27,174 nt of DNA from Cellulomonas sp. (GCA_027451305.1 DAIDJQ010000187.1:1-27174), one strand, 5' to 3'; shown: positions 8,786 through 22,611, counted from the stretch's first letter. Notes: generated by a model not told the origin, from the letters alone. Made by a program: numbers and translations.

Positions 8786-9945
8786 ATGGCTCCGAACGAC
8801 CCGCACCAGGACGCCGCTCTGCGCGAGCTGGCCGACGCAGGAGTGGCCGTCTGGCTCGACGACCTGTCTCGGGAGATCCTGCGAGACGGCGGCCTCGCCG
8901 CGCTCGCCGACCGTGGGGTCGTGGGGGTGACCACCAACCCCTCGATCTTCGCCGCCGCCCTCTCCCACGGCGACGCCTATGCGGACCAGCTGCGTGACCT
9001 GGCCGCGGACGGCGCCGCCGTGGAGGAGGCGGTGCTCCGCATCACCACGGACGACGTCCGCACCGCGTGCGACGTGCTCCGCCCGGTGTACGAGCGGTCC
9101 GGGGGTGTGGACGGCCGCGTGTCGATCGAGGTGGACCCGCGGCTGGCGCACGACACCGAGGCGACCATCGCGTCCGCACGGACGCTCTGGTCCGAGATCG
9201 AGCGGCCCAACCTGTTCATCAAGATCCCGGCCACCCTCGAGGGGCTGCCGGCCATCACGGCGGCCCTCGCCGAGGGGATCAGCGTCAACGTGACCCTGAT
9301 CTTCTCCCTGGACCGGTACCGAGCGGTGATCGACGCGTTCCTGGCGGGTCTCGAGAAGGCCCGTGCGGCCGGTGTCGACCTCGCCCCGATCGGGTCCGTC
9401 GCCTCGTTCTTCGTCTCCCGGGTCGACACCGCCGTGGACGCGCAGCTCGACGCCTTGGGAACCCCCGAGGCGGCGGTGCTGCGCGGTCAGGCCGGGGTTG
9501 CGAACGCACGCCTCGCCTACGGCGTGTTCCAGGAGGTCAGCGCCGGCGAGCGGTGGCGCGCGCTGGCCGGCGCGGGCGCGCACCCGCAGCGGCCGCTGTG
9601 GGCGTCGACCGGGGTCAAGGACCCGGCCTACCGCGACACGATGTACGTCGAGGACCTCGTCGCGCACGGGGTGGTCAACACCATGCCGGGCAAGACCCTC
9701 GACGCTGTGGCCGACCACGGTGTCGTCAAGCCGGACACGATCACCGGGGCGCAGCAGGACGCGACCGCCGTGGTCGAGGGGCTCGAGAAGCTCGGCATCT
9801 CGCTCGACGAGGTCACCGCCCGCCTCGAGACCGAAGGGGTGCAGAAGTTCGTGACGGCGTGGCAGGAGCTGCTCGGCAGCGTGCAGAACGGTCTCGACGC
9901 CGCAGCCGGGAGCCCGCAGGACGACGGTTCCGACGAGGCGGCCCG

Positions 9946-9949
<4 letters not shown>
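8786..9949 (+). CDS. tal: Transaldolase
   Basis: Transfers dihydroxyacetone units between sugar phosphates through a Schiff-base lysine in the non-oxidative pentose phosphate pathway. The 387-residue length fits the long actinobacterial/cyanobacterial type, not the short 210-220-residue type. It shows [11 protein letters not shown] near residue 22, the signature [12 protein letters not shown] at about 47-58, and [15 protein letters not shown] with the catalytic lysine at about Lys146. [11 protein letters not shown] and [12 protein letters not shown] further on also match the family. Its stop overlaps the zwf GTG as GTGA, so G6P dehydrogenase output is probably tied to tal translation. No pgi gene stands between tal and zwf, unlike in some relatives. 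Confidence 0.97.
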
Positions 9950-11483
<1,534 letters not shown>

Positions 11484-11487
<4 letters not shown>

Positions 11488-12401
11488 TCATCGACCTGCC
11501 CAGCACCAACACGCGGGAGATCAACCGCCGGCTGGTGCGCGAGCGTGACGAGGGCGGTGTGGTGGCACTGGGTCGGGTGATGAACCTGCTGATCGACTCC
11601 GGCGACCACGACCCTGAGGACGCGATCGCGGCGGCGAACCTGGCCAGCCGTGAGCACCCCTGCCGGATCATCGTGCTGTCCACCACCAGCCGGAAGCGGC
11701 GACCGAACCTGGACGCCCAGATCCGGCTCGGCGGGGACGCCGGTGCCAGCGAGGTCGTCCTGCTGTGGCCGTCGGGCGACATGGATCAGGAGATGGACAC
11801 CCTGATCACCCCACTGCTCCTGCCGGACGCGCCGACCGTGGTGTGGTGGCCCAACGAGGTCCCCGAGAACCCGTCGGCGGACCCGCTCGGCAAGATGGGC
11901 CGCCGCCGGATCACGGACACGACGCACTGCACGTCGCCCACCGCGACGCTGCGCCGCCTCGCGTCCGTGTACACCGAGGGCGACACCGACCTCGCCTGGG
12001 CGCGCGCCACGCTGTGGCGCGGCCTCATCGCCGCGACCCTCGACCAGGCACCGTACGAGCCGGTGCAACGCGCCGTCGTGGTCGGCGAGAGCACCCACCC
12101 CTCGGTGGACCTGATGGCCGCATGGTTGGCGTGGGCGCTGCGCTGCCCGGTCCACGTCGAACGGGTCAAGGGCGCGCCCGCCATCACCCAGGTGCGCCTC
12201 GAGCGCAGCAGCGGCCCGATCGTGCTCGACCGGCCGGACGGGAAGACCGCCGCGCTGCACCAGCCCGACCAGCCCGACCACCGCATCGCACTGCCCATCA
12301 GGCAGCTGGGCGAGTGCCTCGTCGAGGAGCTGCGCCGGCTCGATGCCGACGAGGTCTACGGCGAGGTCCTGCAGAAGGGCCTGGCGAGGCTCGACTCATG
12401 A
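11484..12401 (+). CDS. opcA: OpcA, glucose-6-phosphate dehydrogenase assembly protein
   Basis: OpcA is required for full G6P dehydrogenase activity and oligomer assembly in cyanobacteria and actinobacteria; it has no catalytic site of its own that I can recognise. The 305-residue product begins MIIDLPSTNTREINRRLVRE, typical of the family. It continues with VALGRVMNLLI, ASREHPCRIIVL and the tryptophan-rich PTVVWWPNEVPENPS near the middle. Near the C-terminus RQLGECLVEELRRLD precedes a short tail. ATG at 11484 overlaps the zwf stop and the stop overlaps the pgl ATG, both as ATGA, so zwf, opcA and pgl are almost certainly made together in fixed proportion. Confidence 0.95.
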
Positions 12402-13180
12402 GCGTGGTCCCCCGGGTGGTGGTCCACCCCGACGCCGACGTGCTCGCGGAGGCAGTCGCCGCGCGTCTGCTCACGCACCTGATCGACGTGCAGTCCGTGC
12501 GCACGCCCCTGCACGTGGTGGTGACCGGCGGGACGGTCGGTATCGCCGCACTGCGGGCCGTCGCGGCCTCCCCGGTGCGGGACGCGGTGGACTGGACCGG
12601 GGTCCACCTCTGGTGGGGTGACGAGCGGTTCGTGCCCGCCGGCGATCCCGATCGCAACGAGGGTCAGGCGCGGGCCGCCCTGCTCGACCCGCTCGGCGCC
12701 GCCCTGCCGGCGGCCAACGTGCACACCATGCCGGCTCTCGGCGGGGAGGCCGGCGACCTGGAGTCCGCGGCGCACGCCTACGCGGACGAGCTCGCGGTCT
12801 GGGCTCCGGCCGGTGCGGCGGTACCCGTCCCGGTCTTCGACGTCGTGCTGCTCGGCATGGGGCCCGACGGCCACGTCGCCTCGCTCTTTCCCGGGCACGA
12901 CACGCTGCACGTCACGGATCGGACCGTCGTCCCCGAGGCGAGCTCGCCCAAGCCGCCACCGGCACGGACCACGCTCACGTTCCCGGCGATCCGGGCTGCT
13001 CGCGCCGTCTGGCTGGTCGTCGCCGGTGCCGAGAAGGCGGAACCGGTCGCGCGAGCGCTCGGCGGAGCCACGATCGACGAGGTGCCCGCGGCCGGGCCCG
13101 CCGGGACGGAGCAGACCCTGTGGCTGCTCGACATCGCCGCGGCCGCGCAGCTCACGGTGACCGCCGACGTCGAGGCCTGA
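12398..13180 (+). CDS. pgl: 6-phosphogluconolactonase
   Basis: Hydrolyses 6-phosphogluconolactone to 6-phosphogluconate, the step after G6P dehydrogenase. At 260 residues it is normal for the SOL/DevB family. The N-terminal sugar-phosphate loop VVTGGTVGIAAL is at about residues 41-52. LWWGDERFVPAGDPDRN lies at about 71-87, and the catalytic-loop motif LLGMGPDGHVASLFPGH at about 151-167, with His159 in the catalytic position. The frame is open upstream within opcA; the ATG at 12398, overlapping the opcA stop, is the natural start. It is the last gene of the pentose phosphate block and is followed by a strong hairpin. No 6-phosphogluconate dehydrogenase gene is in this window. Confidence 0.95.
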   Translation: MSVVPRVVVHPDADVLAEAVAARLLTHLIDVQSVRTPLHVVVTGGTVGIAALRAVAASPVRDAVDWTGVHLWWGDERFVPAGDPDRNEGQARAALLDPLGAALPAANVHTMPALGGEAGDLESAAHAYADELAVWAPAGAAVPVPVFDVVLLGMGPDGHVASLFPGHDTLHVTDRTVVPEASSPKPPPARTTLTFPAIRAARAVWLVVAGAEKAEPVARALGGATIDEVPAAGPAGTEQTLWLLDIAAAAQLTVTADVEA

Positions 13181-13225
13181 CCGGGTCCGAGCGGAGCTGA
13201 ACCCGAGGTATGCGTACCGAGAGGT

Positions 13226-13252
13226 CCTGAGGGCACGGATCGTGCCCTCAGG
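13226..13252. terminator. Perfect 12-bp stem hairpin between convergent pgl and rbpA
   Basis: The left arm CCTGAGGGCACG (13226-13237), the loop GAT and the right arm CGTGCCCTCAGG (13241-13252) form a perfect dyad. It sits between the pgl stop and the rbpA stop, which face each other, so it most likely ends both transcripts. There is no U-tract on either side, which is usual for actinobacterial terminators. Confidence 0.85.
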
Positions 13253-13264
13253 CGGCCCCTGCGC

Positions 13265-13624
13265 TCAGGATCGAGGCGTGCCACCGCGGCGGGCACGGAG
13301 CGCCGCAAGTGCCTCGTCCAGGATGGCTGCGCCGTCCTCGTCGGACCGACGCTCCTTCACGTACGCGAGGTGCGTCTTGTAGGGCTCGTTCCGAACCGGC
13401 GACGGCGGGTTCGCCTGGTCCTGCCCCGCGGGGAACCCGCATCGCGGGCAGTCCCAGGTCACCGGAGCCTCTGCCACTGCTTCCTCTGCGAAGCTAGGGC
13501 GAGTCTCGTGCCCGTTCGCGCACCAGTACGAGATCCACACCCTCGGGGCAGCGTCGCCGCGCTCCGCCTCGCCCATCGGGCCGGCGCCGACACGGGATCC
13601 CCTGATCGCACTTCCGCTTGCCAT
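13265..13624 (-). CDS. rbpA: RNA polymerase-binding protein RbpA
   Basis: Actinobacteria-specific transcription factor that binds RNA polymerase and principal sigma factors and stabilises the open complex. The 119-residue protein starts with a short flexible tail, then RGSRVGAGPMGEAERG (about 8-23). A zinc-binding core follows with Cys35 and His39 (YWCANGHE) and Cys59 and Cys62 (WDCPRCGFPAG). The sigma-interacting segment PYKTHLAYVKERRSDEDG runs at about 81-98, followed by a helix. ATG at 13624 has GAGGGG about 9 nt upstream, within the last bases of secG. It closes the uvrC-to-rbpA block and is likely cotranscribed with secG, 14 bp away. Orthologues are stress-inducible in some actinobacteria; no stress promoter is evident here. 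Confidence 0.96.
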   Translation of the reverse strand: MASGSAIRGSRVGAGPMGEAERGDAAPRVWISYWCANGHETRPSFAEEAVAEAPVTWDCPRCGFPAGQDQANPPSPVRNEPYKTHLAYVKERRSDEDGAAILDEALAALRARRGGTPRS

Positions 13625-13638
13625 GATCTATCAGCCCC

Positions 13639-13881
13639 TCAGGCCCAGCGCTCGACGAGTCCGAGCCCGATGATGACGAGCGTCCACACGAGCGCGACAC
13701 CGATGGTGATGCGGTTCAGGTTGCGCTCGGCGACACCGGACGAGCCTGCGCTGCTGGAGATCCCGCCGCCGAACATGTCGGAGAGACCGCCGCCCTTGCC
13801 CTTGTGCAGCAGGACGAGGGGCACGAGCAGGAGGCTGGTCAGAACCAGAGCCACCTGGAGAGCGATGCGCAGGGCATTCAC
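13639..13881 (-). CDS. secG: Preprotein translocase subunit SecG
   Basis: Small membrane subunit of the SecYEG channel that aids protein export. The 80 residues contain two predicted transmembrane helices, about 5-25 (ALQVALVLTSLLLVPLVLL) and about 57-77 (TIGVALVWTLVIIGLGLV). Between them is the family's Gly/Lys loop HKGKGGGLSDMFGGG, followed by a polar linker. The start is GTG at 13881; the nearby ATG at 13877 is out of frame. GAGG lies about a dozen bases upstream of the GTG, so the ribosome site is only moderate. tpiA ends 63 bp upstream. The tpiA-secG order is conserved in many Gram-positive bacteria. Confidence 0.94.
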   Translation of the reverse strand: MNALRIALQVALVLTSLLLVPLVLLHKGKGGGLSDMFGGGISSSAGSSGVAERNLNRITIGVALVWTLVIIGLGLVERWA

Positions 13882-13944
13882 GGTGTGTGGTCGTTCCTCA
13901 CTGATGGGGCGTGGACGGGGCCGCGGGACGAGGCCGCGTACAGG

Positions 13945-14766
13945 TTAGGCGACGCGACGGCCCTGATCCACCATCGCACCGCGGGAAGGCGACCGGTAGC
14001 GCACGATCGCGGCGAACTCCTCGGGATCGAGGCTCGCACCGCCGACCAGCGCACCGTCCACGTCCGGCTTGGCCATGATCGAGGCGACGTTCCCCGACTT
14101 CACCGAACCGCCGTAGAGCACCCGCACCGCGTCGGCCGTCGCCTGGTCGTACAGCTCGACCAGCTTGGTACGGATGGCACCGGCCATCTCCTGGGCGTCC
14201 TCGGGCGTCGCGGTCTCCCCGGTGCCGATGGCCCACACGGGCTCGTAGGCCACGACGAGGGTTGCGACCTGCTCGGCCGTCAGCCCTGCCAGGGCACCCT
14301 CGAGCTGGCGCAGGGTGTGCGCCACGTGCTCGCCGGCCTTGCGGACGTCGAGCTCCTCACCGATGCACAGGATCGGGACCACACCGGCGCCGAGGGCCGA
14401 GACGACCTTCGCGTTGACCAGTGCGTCGTCCTCGTGGTGGTACTGACGCCGCTCGGAGTGGCCGACTGCCACGTACGTGCAGCCCAGCTTGGTCAGGAAG
14501 AGCGGCGAGATCTCGCCGGTGTACGCACCGGACGTGTGCGCGGACACGTCCTGAGCCCCGTAGACGATGTCCAGCTTGTCGGCGTCCACGAGGGTCTGCA
14601 CGCTACGGAGATCGGTGAACGGCGGGAGGATGGCGACCTCGACGGAGGTGAAGTCGTGCTTCGCGTCCTGGAGCAGCCACGCCAGCTTCTGCACGGTGTG
14701 CGTCGCCTGGTGGTGGTCGAGGTTCATCTTCCAGTTGCCCGCCATCAGCGGGGTGCGGTCTGCCAT
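13945..14766 (-). CDS. tpiA: Triosephosphate isomerase
   Basis: Interconverts dihydroxyacetone phosphate and glyceraldehyde 3-phosphate in glycolysis and gluconeogenesis. The 273-residue TIM barrel has Asn11 and Lys13 in AGNWKMN. The electrophile His103 is in [15 protein letters not shown] and the catalytic base Glu175 in the signature [11 protein letters not shown]. The phosphate-binding [10 protein letters not shown] and LVGGASLD follow. About 15 residues ([13 protein letters not shown] end) extend beyond the usual C-terminus. Only 3 bp separate it from pgk, and its ribosome site GGAGGA lies inside the end of pgk, so the two are coupled. Confidence 0.97.
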   Translation of the reverse strand: MADRTPLMAGNWKMNLDHHQATHTVQKLAWLLQDAKHDFTSVEVAILPPFTDLRSVQTLVDADKLDIVYGAQDVSAHTSGAYTGEISPLFLTKLGCTYVAVGHSERRQYHHEDDALVNAKVVSALGAGVVPILCIGEELDVRKAGEHVAHTLRQLEGALAGLTAEQVATLVVAYEPVWAIGTGETATPEDAQEMAGAIRTKLVELYDQATADAVRVLYGGSVKSGNVASIMAKPDVDGALVGGASLDPEEFAAIVRYRSPSRGAMVDQGRRVA

Positions 14767-14769
14767 GTG

Positions 14770-15969
14770 TCAGTCCTCCAGGACAGCGATACCGGGCAGG
14801 GACTTGCCCTCAAGGAACTCGAGCGACGCGCCGCCGCCCGTGGAGATGTGTCCGAAGTCGGCCTCGTCGAAGCCGAGCTGGCGCACCGCCGCAGCGGAGT
14901 CGCCACCGCCGACGATCGTGAAGGCGCCGTTCTTGCCCGCGTCCACGAGGGCCTGCGCGACGGCACGCGTGCCGGCGGCGAACGCCTCGAACTCGAAGAC
15001 GCCGGCGGGCCCGTTCCACACGACCGTCTTGGCGTCGACGATCTTCGCGGTGAACAGCTCACGGCTCTTCGGGCCGATGTCCAGGCCCATCTCGTCGGCC
15101 GGCATCGCGTCGGCATCCACCACGGTCGCAGGCGCGTCGGCGGCGAACGTCGGGGCCACCAGGGTGTCGACCGGGAGCACGATCTCGACACCGGCCTTCT
15201 CGGCCTGCGCGAGGTAGCCCTTGACGGTCTCGACCTGGTCGGCCTCGAGGAGCGACTTGCCGACGTCGTTGCCCTGAGCCACGAGGAACGTGTACGCCAT
15301 GCCGCCGCCGATCACGAGGCGGTCGGCCTTGGCCAGCAGGTTCTCGATGACACCGAGCTTGTCCGACACCTTCGCACCGCCGAGCACCACCACGTACGGG
15401 CGGGCCGGGTCGTCGGTCGCCTTGCGCAGCGACTCGACCTCCTTGAGCACCAGTGCGCCGACCGCGTGCGGCAGCCGCTTCGCGACGTCGTACACCGAGG
15501 CCTGCTTGCGGTGCACCACACCGAAGCCGTCCGACACGAAGGCGTCGACCATGGCGGCCAGCTCGTCGGCCAGCGCGCCGCGCTCGGCCTCGTCCTTGCT
15601 CGTCTCGCGAGCGTCGAAGCGCACGTTCTCGAGCAGGGCGATCTCACCGTCGCCAAGGGCCGCAACGGTCGCCTGGGCGGACGGGCCCACCAGGTCCGCG
15701 GCGAGCGGCACCGGCTGGTCGAGGAGCTCCGAGAGCCGGGCTGCGACCGGGGCGAGCGAGTACTTGGCCTCCGGGGCGCCCTTCGGGCGGCCGAGGTGGG
15801 CGACGACGACCACACGGGCGCCCTTGGCGAGCAGCGCCTGCAGCGTCGGCAGCGCCGCACGGATGCGGCCGTCGTCGGTGATCGTCGTGCCGTCGAGCGG
15901 CACGTTGAAGTCGGAGCGGACGAGCACGCGCTTGCCGCGCAGGTCGCCCAGATCGTCGATGGTCTTCAT
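14770..15969 (-). CDS. pgk: Phosphoglycerate kinase
   Basis: Transfers the acyl phosphate of 1,3-bisphosphoglycerate to ADP in lower glycolysis. The 399-residue protein has the N-terminal substrate-binding signature [14 protein letters not shown] at about 14-27 and [17 protein letters not shown] at about 58-74. [19 protein letters not shown] opens the nucleotide domain, and [13 protein letters not shown] with the hinge-region [14 protein letters not shown] closes it. ATG at 15969 has a strong ribosome site, AGGTAGGAG, immediately upstream. The 146-bp spacer from gap holds two hairpins, so pgk level may be set partly by read-through from gap. Confidence 0.97.
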   Translation of the reverse strand: MKTIDDLGDLRGKRVLVRSDFNVPLDGTTITDDGRIRAALPTLQALLAKGARVVVVAHLGRPKGAPEAKYSLAPVAARLSELLDQPVPLAADLVGPSAQATVAALGDGEIALLENVRFDARETSKDEAERGALADELAAMVDAFVSDGFGVVHRKQASVYDVAKRLPHAVGALVLKEVESLRKATDDPARPYVVVLGGAKVSDKLGVIENLLAKADRLVIGGGMAYTFLVAQGNDVGKSLLEADQVETVKGYLAQAEKAGVEIVLPVDTLVAPTFAADAPATVVDADAMPADEMGLDIGPKSRELFTAKIVDAKTVVWNGPAGVFEFEAFAAGTRAVAQALVDAGKNGAFTIVGGGDSAAAVRQLGFDEADFGHISTGGGASLEFLEGKSLPGIAVLED

Positions 15970-15991
15970 GGTCTCCTACCTACCTCGCGGG

Positions 15992-16012
15992 GGCGGCCGT
16001 GACCCGGCCGCC
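15992..16012 (-). promoter_or_regulatory. Small hairpin just upstream of the pgk ribosome site
   Basis: On either strand GGCGGCC and GGCCGCC form a perfect 7-bp stem with a 7-nt loop. It ends about a dozen bases before the pgk Shine-Dalgarno sequence, so in the transcript it could protect the pgk 5' end or affect ribosome access. GC-rich DNA gives such short dyads by chance, so the function is uncertain. Confidence 0.4.
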
Positions 16013-16040
16013 GGGGGTGATGCACGGGCTGCACACAGCA

Positions 16041-16086
16041 GCGTCCGCGTGCGCCGGGGCCACTGGGCCGGGGCGCACGCGGACGC
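16041..16086 (-). terminator. 15-bp perfect hairpin in the gap-pgk spacer (attenuator or processing site)
   Basis: Arms GCGTCCGCGTGCGCC (16041-16055) and its exact complement (16072-16086) flank a 16-nt loop. It lies about 30 bp after the gap stop, in the direction of transcription. The stem is long enough for an intrinsic terminator without U-tract, a partial attenuator, or an mRNA stabiliser. Because pgk-tpiA continues in the same direction, I favour partial termination or stabilisation of the gap transcript. Confidence 0.7.
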
Positions 16087-16115
16087 ATGACTGTGCTACC
16101 GGTGGTGCGGCGAGG

Positions 16116-18372
<2,257 letters not shown>

Positions 18373-18388
18373 GCGGGTCATCCTGCCA

Positions 18389-19495
18389 TCACCGCCGCTC
18401 CGGCGGTCGGGCCTCCTTCGTCCGAGCGGGACCTCCGACTGCGTCCTCGTGCTCCGCGGCGCGCGGCCTCGTGCGGATGCCGACGTCGCCGAACGACCCC
18501 TCGAGGATGTCGCGGTAGGCGGCGGCAAGGCGCAGGGGGTCGTGCCGCGCCGTGCCGTCGCCCCGGCGCACCTGTCGCACCAGGAGCCGAGCACCGACCT
18601 GAGCGCAGGTGTCCGCCAGCCCCGCCACGTCGTCCACGGCGGCCGGGTCCGCCACCACGGCGTCGATGCGCAGGTCGGGTGCGTGCTCGCGCAGCACCGC
18701 GAGGTGCTCCTGGACCGGCATGTCCGCGGTCTCCCCCGCCTCCTCGGGCTGCAGGTTGAGCGTGACGACGGTGCGCCCGCGGTGCTCGACGAGCGCGTCG
18801 TGCAGCTCGGGCACCAGGAGGTGCGGGAGCACGGACGTGTACCAGGACCCGGGGCCGAGCACCACCCAGTCCGCGTGGCGGATCGCGGAGACCGCCTCCG
18901 GACAGGCCGGCGGCGAGCTCGGTTCGAGCCGGACGTGCTCGATGCGCCCGGTGCTCGTCGCGACCGCGCTCTGGCCCTGGACCACCCGCCACGTCCCGTC
19001 GAGCGCCACCACGTCCGCCTCGATGCTGAGGGGAACGGCCGCCATCGGCAGGACGCGCCCGCTGGCGCCGAGCAGCCGGCCCACCCAGTCCAGGCCCTGG
19101 ACCGGGTCGCCGAGCAGCTCCCAGAGGGCCACGATCAGCAGGTTCCCGACGGCGTGCTGGTCCAGCGGACCGTCCGAGGAGTAGCGGTGCTGCAGCACGT
19201 CGCGCCACGTGCGGCCCCAGTCGGAGTCGTCGCACAGCGCCGACAGCGCCATCCGCAGGTCGCCCGGGGGCAGGACGCCGAGCTCGTCCCGCAGCCGGCC
19301 CGACGAGCCGCCGTCGTCGGCGACGGTCACCACGGCGGTGAGACGGTCGGTGAGCAGCCGCAGGGCCGACAGGCTCGCGGACAGCCCGTGGCCACCGCCG
19401 AGCGCCACCATCGACGGGCCGCGTGACCCGCGGCGGGTGGGCGCCGGGTGTCCTGCGCCGGACCGGCCATGGCCGACCGGCAGCCCCGAGGTCAT
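18389..19495 (-). CDS. yvcK: Gluconeogenesis factor YvcK (CofD-like)
   Basis: YvcK proteins bind UDP-GlcNAc and adjust carbon flow and cell-wall precursor supply; the fold resembles the CofD transferase. The 368-residue product carries the nucleotide loop [18 protein letters not shown] at about 29-46. [26 protein letters not shown] follows, then [11 protein letters not shown] and [17 protein letters not shown], all family hallmarks. About 28 Arg/Gly-rich residues precede the core, and the tail is Arg-rich. The ATG at 19495 overlaps the rapZ stop as ATGA. A long open frame in another phase across the gene lacks these motifs and is a shadow. Confidence 0.95.
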   Translation of the reverse strand: MTSGLPVGHGRSGAGHPAPTRRGSRGPSMVALGGGHGLSASLSALRLLTDRLTAVVTVADDGGSSGRLRDELGVLPPGDLRMALSALCDDSDWGRTWRDVLQHRYSSDGPLDQHAVGNLLIVALWELLGDPVQGLDWVGRLLGASGRVLPMAAVPLSIEADVVALDGTWRVVQGQSAVATSTGRIEHVRLEPSSPPACPEAVSAIRHADWVVLGPGSWYTSVLPHLLVPELHDALVEHRGRTVVTLNLQPEEAGETADMPVQEHLAVLREHAPDLRIDAVVADPAAVDDVAGLADTCAQVGARLLVRQVRRGDGTARHDPLRLAAAYRDILEGSFGDVGIRTRPRAAEHEDAVGGPARTKEARPPERR

Positions 19496-20436
19496 TCCTT
19501 GCCGAGGTCGCGGGCGGTGACACTGACCCGCAGGCCGCGATCCCGCAGCCGGGCCGCCAGGACGTCGCCGATGGCCACCGAGCGGTGCTTGCCCCCCGTG
19601 CAGCCCACGGCGATGGTGACGTACCGCTTGTCCTCGTGCCGGTAGCCCTCCAGCACCGGCTCGAGGGCCGAGACGTACCGGTCGACGAACTCCAGCGCGC
19701 CGGGCAGGCCCAGCACGTAGTCGCGCACCGGCTCGTCCCGGCCGGACAGGTGCCGCAGCTCGGTGATCCAGTACGGGTTGGCGAGGAACCGGACGTCCAC
19801 CACGTGGTCGGCGTCGAGAGGCAGGCCGTACTTGAAGCCGAACGAGACGATGGAGATCCGCAGGTCGCCGTCGTCGCTGCCGTGCACGGCCTCCCGCACG
19901 GCGCGCGCGAGATCGTGCACGTTCAGCTCGCTGGTGTCGATCACCCAGTCGGCACGCTCGCGAAGGTCGGACAGCAGCCCGCGCTCCGCGGCGATCGCGT
20001 CGAGGATGCGGCCGTCGCCCTGCAGCGGGTGCGGGCGGCGCACCTGCTCGAACCGGCGCACCAGCGCCTCGTCGGACGCGTCGAGGAACAGGATCTGCAG
20101 GTCGACGCCGCTGGCCCGCAGGTTCTCCAGAGCGGTGTCCAGGTGACCGAAGAACTCGCCGCCCCGGACGTCGATCACGGCGGCGAGCCGCTGGGCGTGC
20201 TGCCCTGCCGTCCCGGAGGTCAGCATGCCCACCAGGTGCACCAGCATCTGCGCGGGGAGGTTGTCGACGACGTACCAGTCGAGATCCTCGAGCACGGCGG
20301 CGGACCTGGTGCGTCCCGCGCCGGACATCCCGGTGATCACCAGCACGCGGGGCTGCTCGAGCACGGGTGCGGCGGTGGTCGCCTCGATGGCGGGGATCCC
20401 CCGCGGCACCGTCAGCGGCGAGGGTTCGTCCGTCAT
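19492..20436 (-). CDS. rapZ: RNase adapter protein RapZ / P-loop nucleotide-binding protein
   Basis: RapZ (YvcJ family) in enterobacteria binds glucosamine 6-phosphate and guides RNase E to a small RNA; in actinobacteria the partner is not settled. The 314-residue protein has a Walker A loop, [12 protein letters not shown], at about 36-47, where relatives often read [19 protein letters not shown] follows, and [24 protein letters not shown] lies at about 115-137. The C-terminal domain contains [20 protein letters not shown] and [13 protein letters not shown] at about 279-291. ATG at 20436 overlaps the uvrC stop; the frame is open upstream as a shadow inside uvrC. It is coupled to yvcK. Confidence 0.95.
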   Translation of the reverse strand: MTDEPSPLTVPRGIPAIEATTAAPVLEQPRVLVITGMSGAGRTRSAAVLEDLDWYVVDNLPAQMLVHLVGMLTSGTAGQHAQRLAAVIDVRGGEFFGHLDTALENLRASGVDLQILFLDASDEALVRRFEQVRRPHPLQGDGRILDAIAAERGLLSDLRERADWVIDTSELNVHDLARAVREAVHGSDDGDLRISIVSFGFKYGLPLDADHVVDVRFLANPYWITELRHLSGRDEPVRDYVLGLPGALEFVDRYVSALEPVLEGYRHEDKRYVTIAVGCTGGKHRSVAIGDVLAARLRDRGLRVSVTARDLGKE

Positions 20437-22547
20437 GGACCCAGGATGCCAGCGGTCGCGGATGCGGGCCGGGTGAGGTCGTCCGGCGCGCCGGTGCGCA
20501 CGTCCCCCGACGTCGGCGCCGCCACGGTTGTCGGCCCGGCGTCGCGCTCGTCCGCGCGGGCGGCGGGCGGCGCCGCCGACCCCTGACCGGCGAGGGCCGC
20601 TACGACCGCCTCGGCCGTGCGTCGGCCCATGCCGGGGACTGTCACGAGCTCCTCCACCGTCGCGGCACGCAGCCTGCGGACCGAGCCGAACTGCCTGAGC
20701 AGGGCGGCCCTGCGTGCGGGACCGAGACCCGGGACGTCGTCGAGGACCGACACCGTCATGCCCTTGCTCCGTCGCCGCCGGTGCGCCGTGATGGCGAACC
20801 GGTGCGCCTCGTCGCGCAGTCGCTGCAGCAGGTACAGACCTTCCGAGGAACGCTGCAGGATCACCGGGTACTCCTCCCCCGGCAGCCAGACCTCCTCCAG
20901 TCGCTTCGCCAGCCCGCACAGTGCCACGTCGTCCACGCCGAGCTCGGCCATCGCGGCGGCCGCAGCGGCGACCTGCGGCGGTCCGCCGTCGACCACGACG
21001 AGGTTCGGCGGGTAGGCGAACCGGGCCGGCCGTCCCGTGCGCTCGTCCACGGGACCCGAGCGACGCGGCGACTCCTCGTCGTCGTCCTCGGCCGGCCCCT
21101 CGCCCAGCTCGACGTCACCCGACTGCTGCCGCTCCGCCAGGTACCGGCGGAAACGACGGCTGATCACCTCGTGCATCGCAGCCGTGTCGTCCCGCGCCCC
21201 GTCACCCTCGGGACCCCGCACGGTGAAGAGCCGGTACTCGCTCTTGCGTGCCAGCCCGTCCTCGAACACCACCATCGACGCGGACTGGTACGTGCCCTGG
21301 TTGTGCGACACGTCGTAGCACTCGATGCGCAACGGTGCCGTCGCCAGGTCGAGCGCCTCCTGGATCTCCCGCAGCGCCTGGCTGCGGGTGGTGAGGTCGC
21401 CCGCGCGGCGGGTGCGGTGCAGGGCGAGCGCGTGCTCGGCGTTGCGGCGCACCGTCTCGGCCAGCTCGCGCTTGTCCCCGCGCTGCGGCACCCGCACGCT
21501 CACCCGCGAGCCGCGCAGCCCGGTCAGCCACGTCTGCACCTGGTCGAGGTCCGGTGGCAGCACCGGCACCAGGACCTCCCGAGGGACCGCCGCCGACCCT
21601 GCATCCGCCTCGGCGGTGCCGTAGACCTGCTGCAGCAGCCTCTCGACGAGGGCGGCGTCGTCCGCGTCCTCGACCTTCTCCACCACCCAGCCGCGCTGGC
21701 CCCGGATGCGGCCGTCACGCACGTGGAACACCTGGACCGCGGCCTCGAGCTCGTCGCCCACCATCGCGAAGATGTCAGCATCGGTCCCGTCCGGCAGGAC
21801 GACCGCGTTCCGCTCCGTCGCGCGCTCCAGCGTGGCGATGTCGTCCCGCAGCCGAGCTGCCCGCTCGAAGTCCAGCTCGGCCGCGGCCGCCTTCATCGCT
21901 GCGGTCAGCCGTCGCGTGAACCGCGCGGTGTCGCCCGCCATGAAGTCGCAGAAGTCCTGCGCCAGGCGCAGGTGGTCGTCCACCGAGATGCGGCCGATGC
22001 AGGGGGCCGAGCACTTGTCGATGTAGCCGAGCAGGCACGGGCGGCCCTGCTGATGCGCCCGCTTGAAGACCCCGGCCGAGCACGTGCGCACCGGGAAGAC
22101 CCGCAGCAGCAGGTCCACGGTCTCGCGGATGGCCCAGGCGTGCGCGTACGGCCCGAAGTAGCGAGTGCCCTTGCGCTTGGCGCCGCGCATCACCTGGACG
22201 CGGGGCACCTCCTCGGCCATGGTCACCGCGAGGTACGGGTAGGACTTGTCGTCCCGGTACTTGATGTTGAACCGGGGGTCGAACTCCTTGATCCAGGAGT
22301 ACTCGAGCGCGAGGGCCTCGACCTCCGTGCCCACCACGGTCCACTGCACGGAAGCCGCGGTGGTGACCATCTGGTAGGTGCGTGGGTGGAGACCGTACGG
22401 GTCCTGGAAGTAGCTGTTCAGCCGCTGACGCAGGCTCTTGGCCTTGCCGACGTAGATGACCCGCCCATGCTCGTCGCGGAACCGGTAGACCCCCGGCTGG
22501 TCCGGGATCTCTCCGGGTGCGGGGCGGTACGTGGCGGGGTCGGCCAT
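20433..22547 (-). CDS. uvrC: Excinuclease ABC subunit C
   Basis: Makes both incisions during nucleotide excision repair. The 704-residue protein has an N-terminal GIY-YIG nuclease ([20 protein letters not shown], about 19-38). A four-cysteine group (156, 171, 179, 183) follows, in the place where UvrC proteins can bind an iron-sulfur cluster. A UVR coiled coil lies at about 210-245. The RNase H-like 5' nuclease has Asp412 in YDVSHNQG, Asp520 in [10 protein letters not shown] and His582 in [10 protein letters not shown]. Tandem helix-hairpin-helix motifs span about 604-650. Oddities are an acidic insert at about 478-500 and a 50-residue disordered tail. ATG at 22547 is preferred over an upstream GTG at 22577. 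Confidence 0.97.
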   Translation of the reverse strand: MADPATYRPAPGEIPDQPGVYRFRDEHGRVIYVGKAKSLRQRLNSYFQDPYGLHPRTYQMVTTAASVQWTVVGTEVEALALEYSWIKEFDPRFNIKYRDDKSYPYLAVTMAEEVPRVQVMRGAKRKGTRYFGPYAHAWAIRETVDLLLRVFPVRTCSAGVFKRAHQQGRPCLLGYIDKCSAPCIGRISVDDHLRLAQDFCDFMAGDTARFTRRLTAAMKAAAAELDFERAARLRDDIATLERATERNAVVLPDGTDADIFAMVGDELEAAVQVFHVRDGRIRGQRGWVVEKVEDADDAALVERLLQQVYGTAEADAGSAAVPREVLVPVLPPDLDQVQTWLTGLRGSRVSVRVPQRGDKRELAETVRRNAEHALALHRTRRAGDLTTRSQALREIQEALDLATAPLRIECYDVSHNQGTYQSASMVVFEDGLARKSEYRLFTVRGPEGDGARDDTAAMHEVISRRFRRYLAERQQSGDVELGEGPAEDDDEESPRRSGPVDERTGRPARFAYPPNLVVVDGGPPQVAAAAAAMAELGVDDVALCGLAKRLEEVWLPGEEYPVILQRSSEGLYLLQRLRDEAHRFAITAHRRRRSKGMTVSVLDDVPGLGPARRAALLRQFGSVRRLRAATVEELVTVPGMGRRTAEAVVAALAGQGSAAPPAARADERDAGPTTVAAPTSGDVRTGAPDDLTRPASATAGILGP

Positions 22548-22599
22548 GCCGCCGAGCCTAGTTCGGGGCGCCGACACCCCCGTCCGGCGCTGCGGCCGT

Positions 22600-22605
22600 T
22601 AGCGT
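22600..22605 (+). promoter_or_regulatory. -10 element of a likely leaderless promoter for the OsmC-family gene
   Basis: TAGCGT fits the TANNNT actinobacterial -10 and ends 6 bp before the A of the ATG at 22612, so transcription would start at or next to the start codon. No -35 consensus is visible and no Shine-Dalgarno site is needed for a leaderless message. Confidence 0.5.
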
Positions 22606-22611
22606 GGGCGG

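Noticed and set aside
13804..16002. Long plus-strand open frame opposite secG, tpiA and pgk
   Set aside because: Three clear minus-strand genes with catalytic motifs account for the region; the frame has no recognisable domain.
18378..19523. Second long minus-strand frame over yvcK
   Set aside because: It is Arg/Gly/Ala low-complexity with no YvcK motifs; the other phase carries all family signatures.
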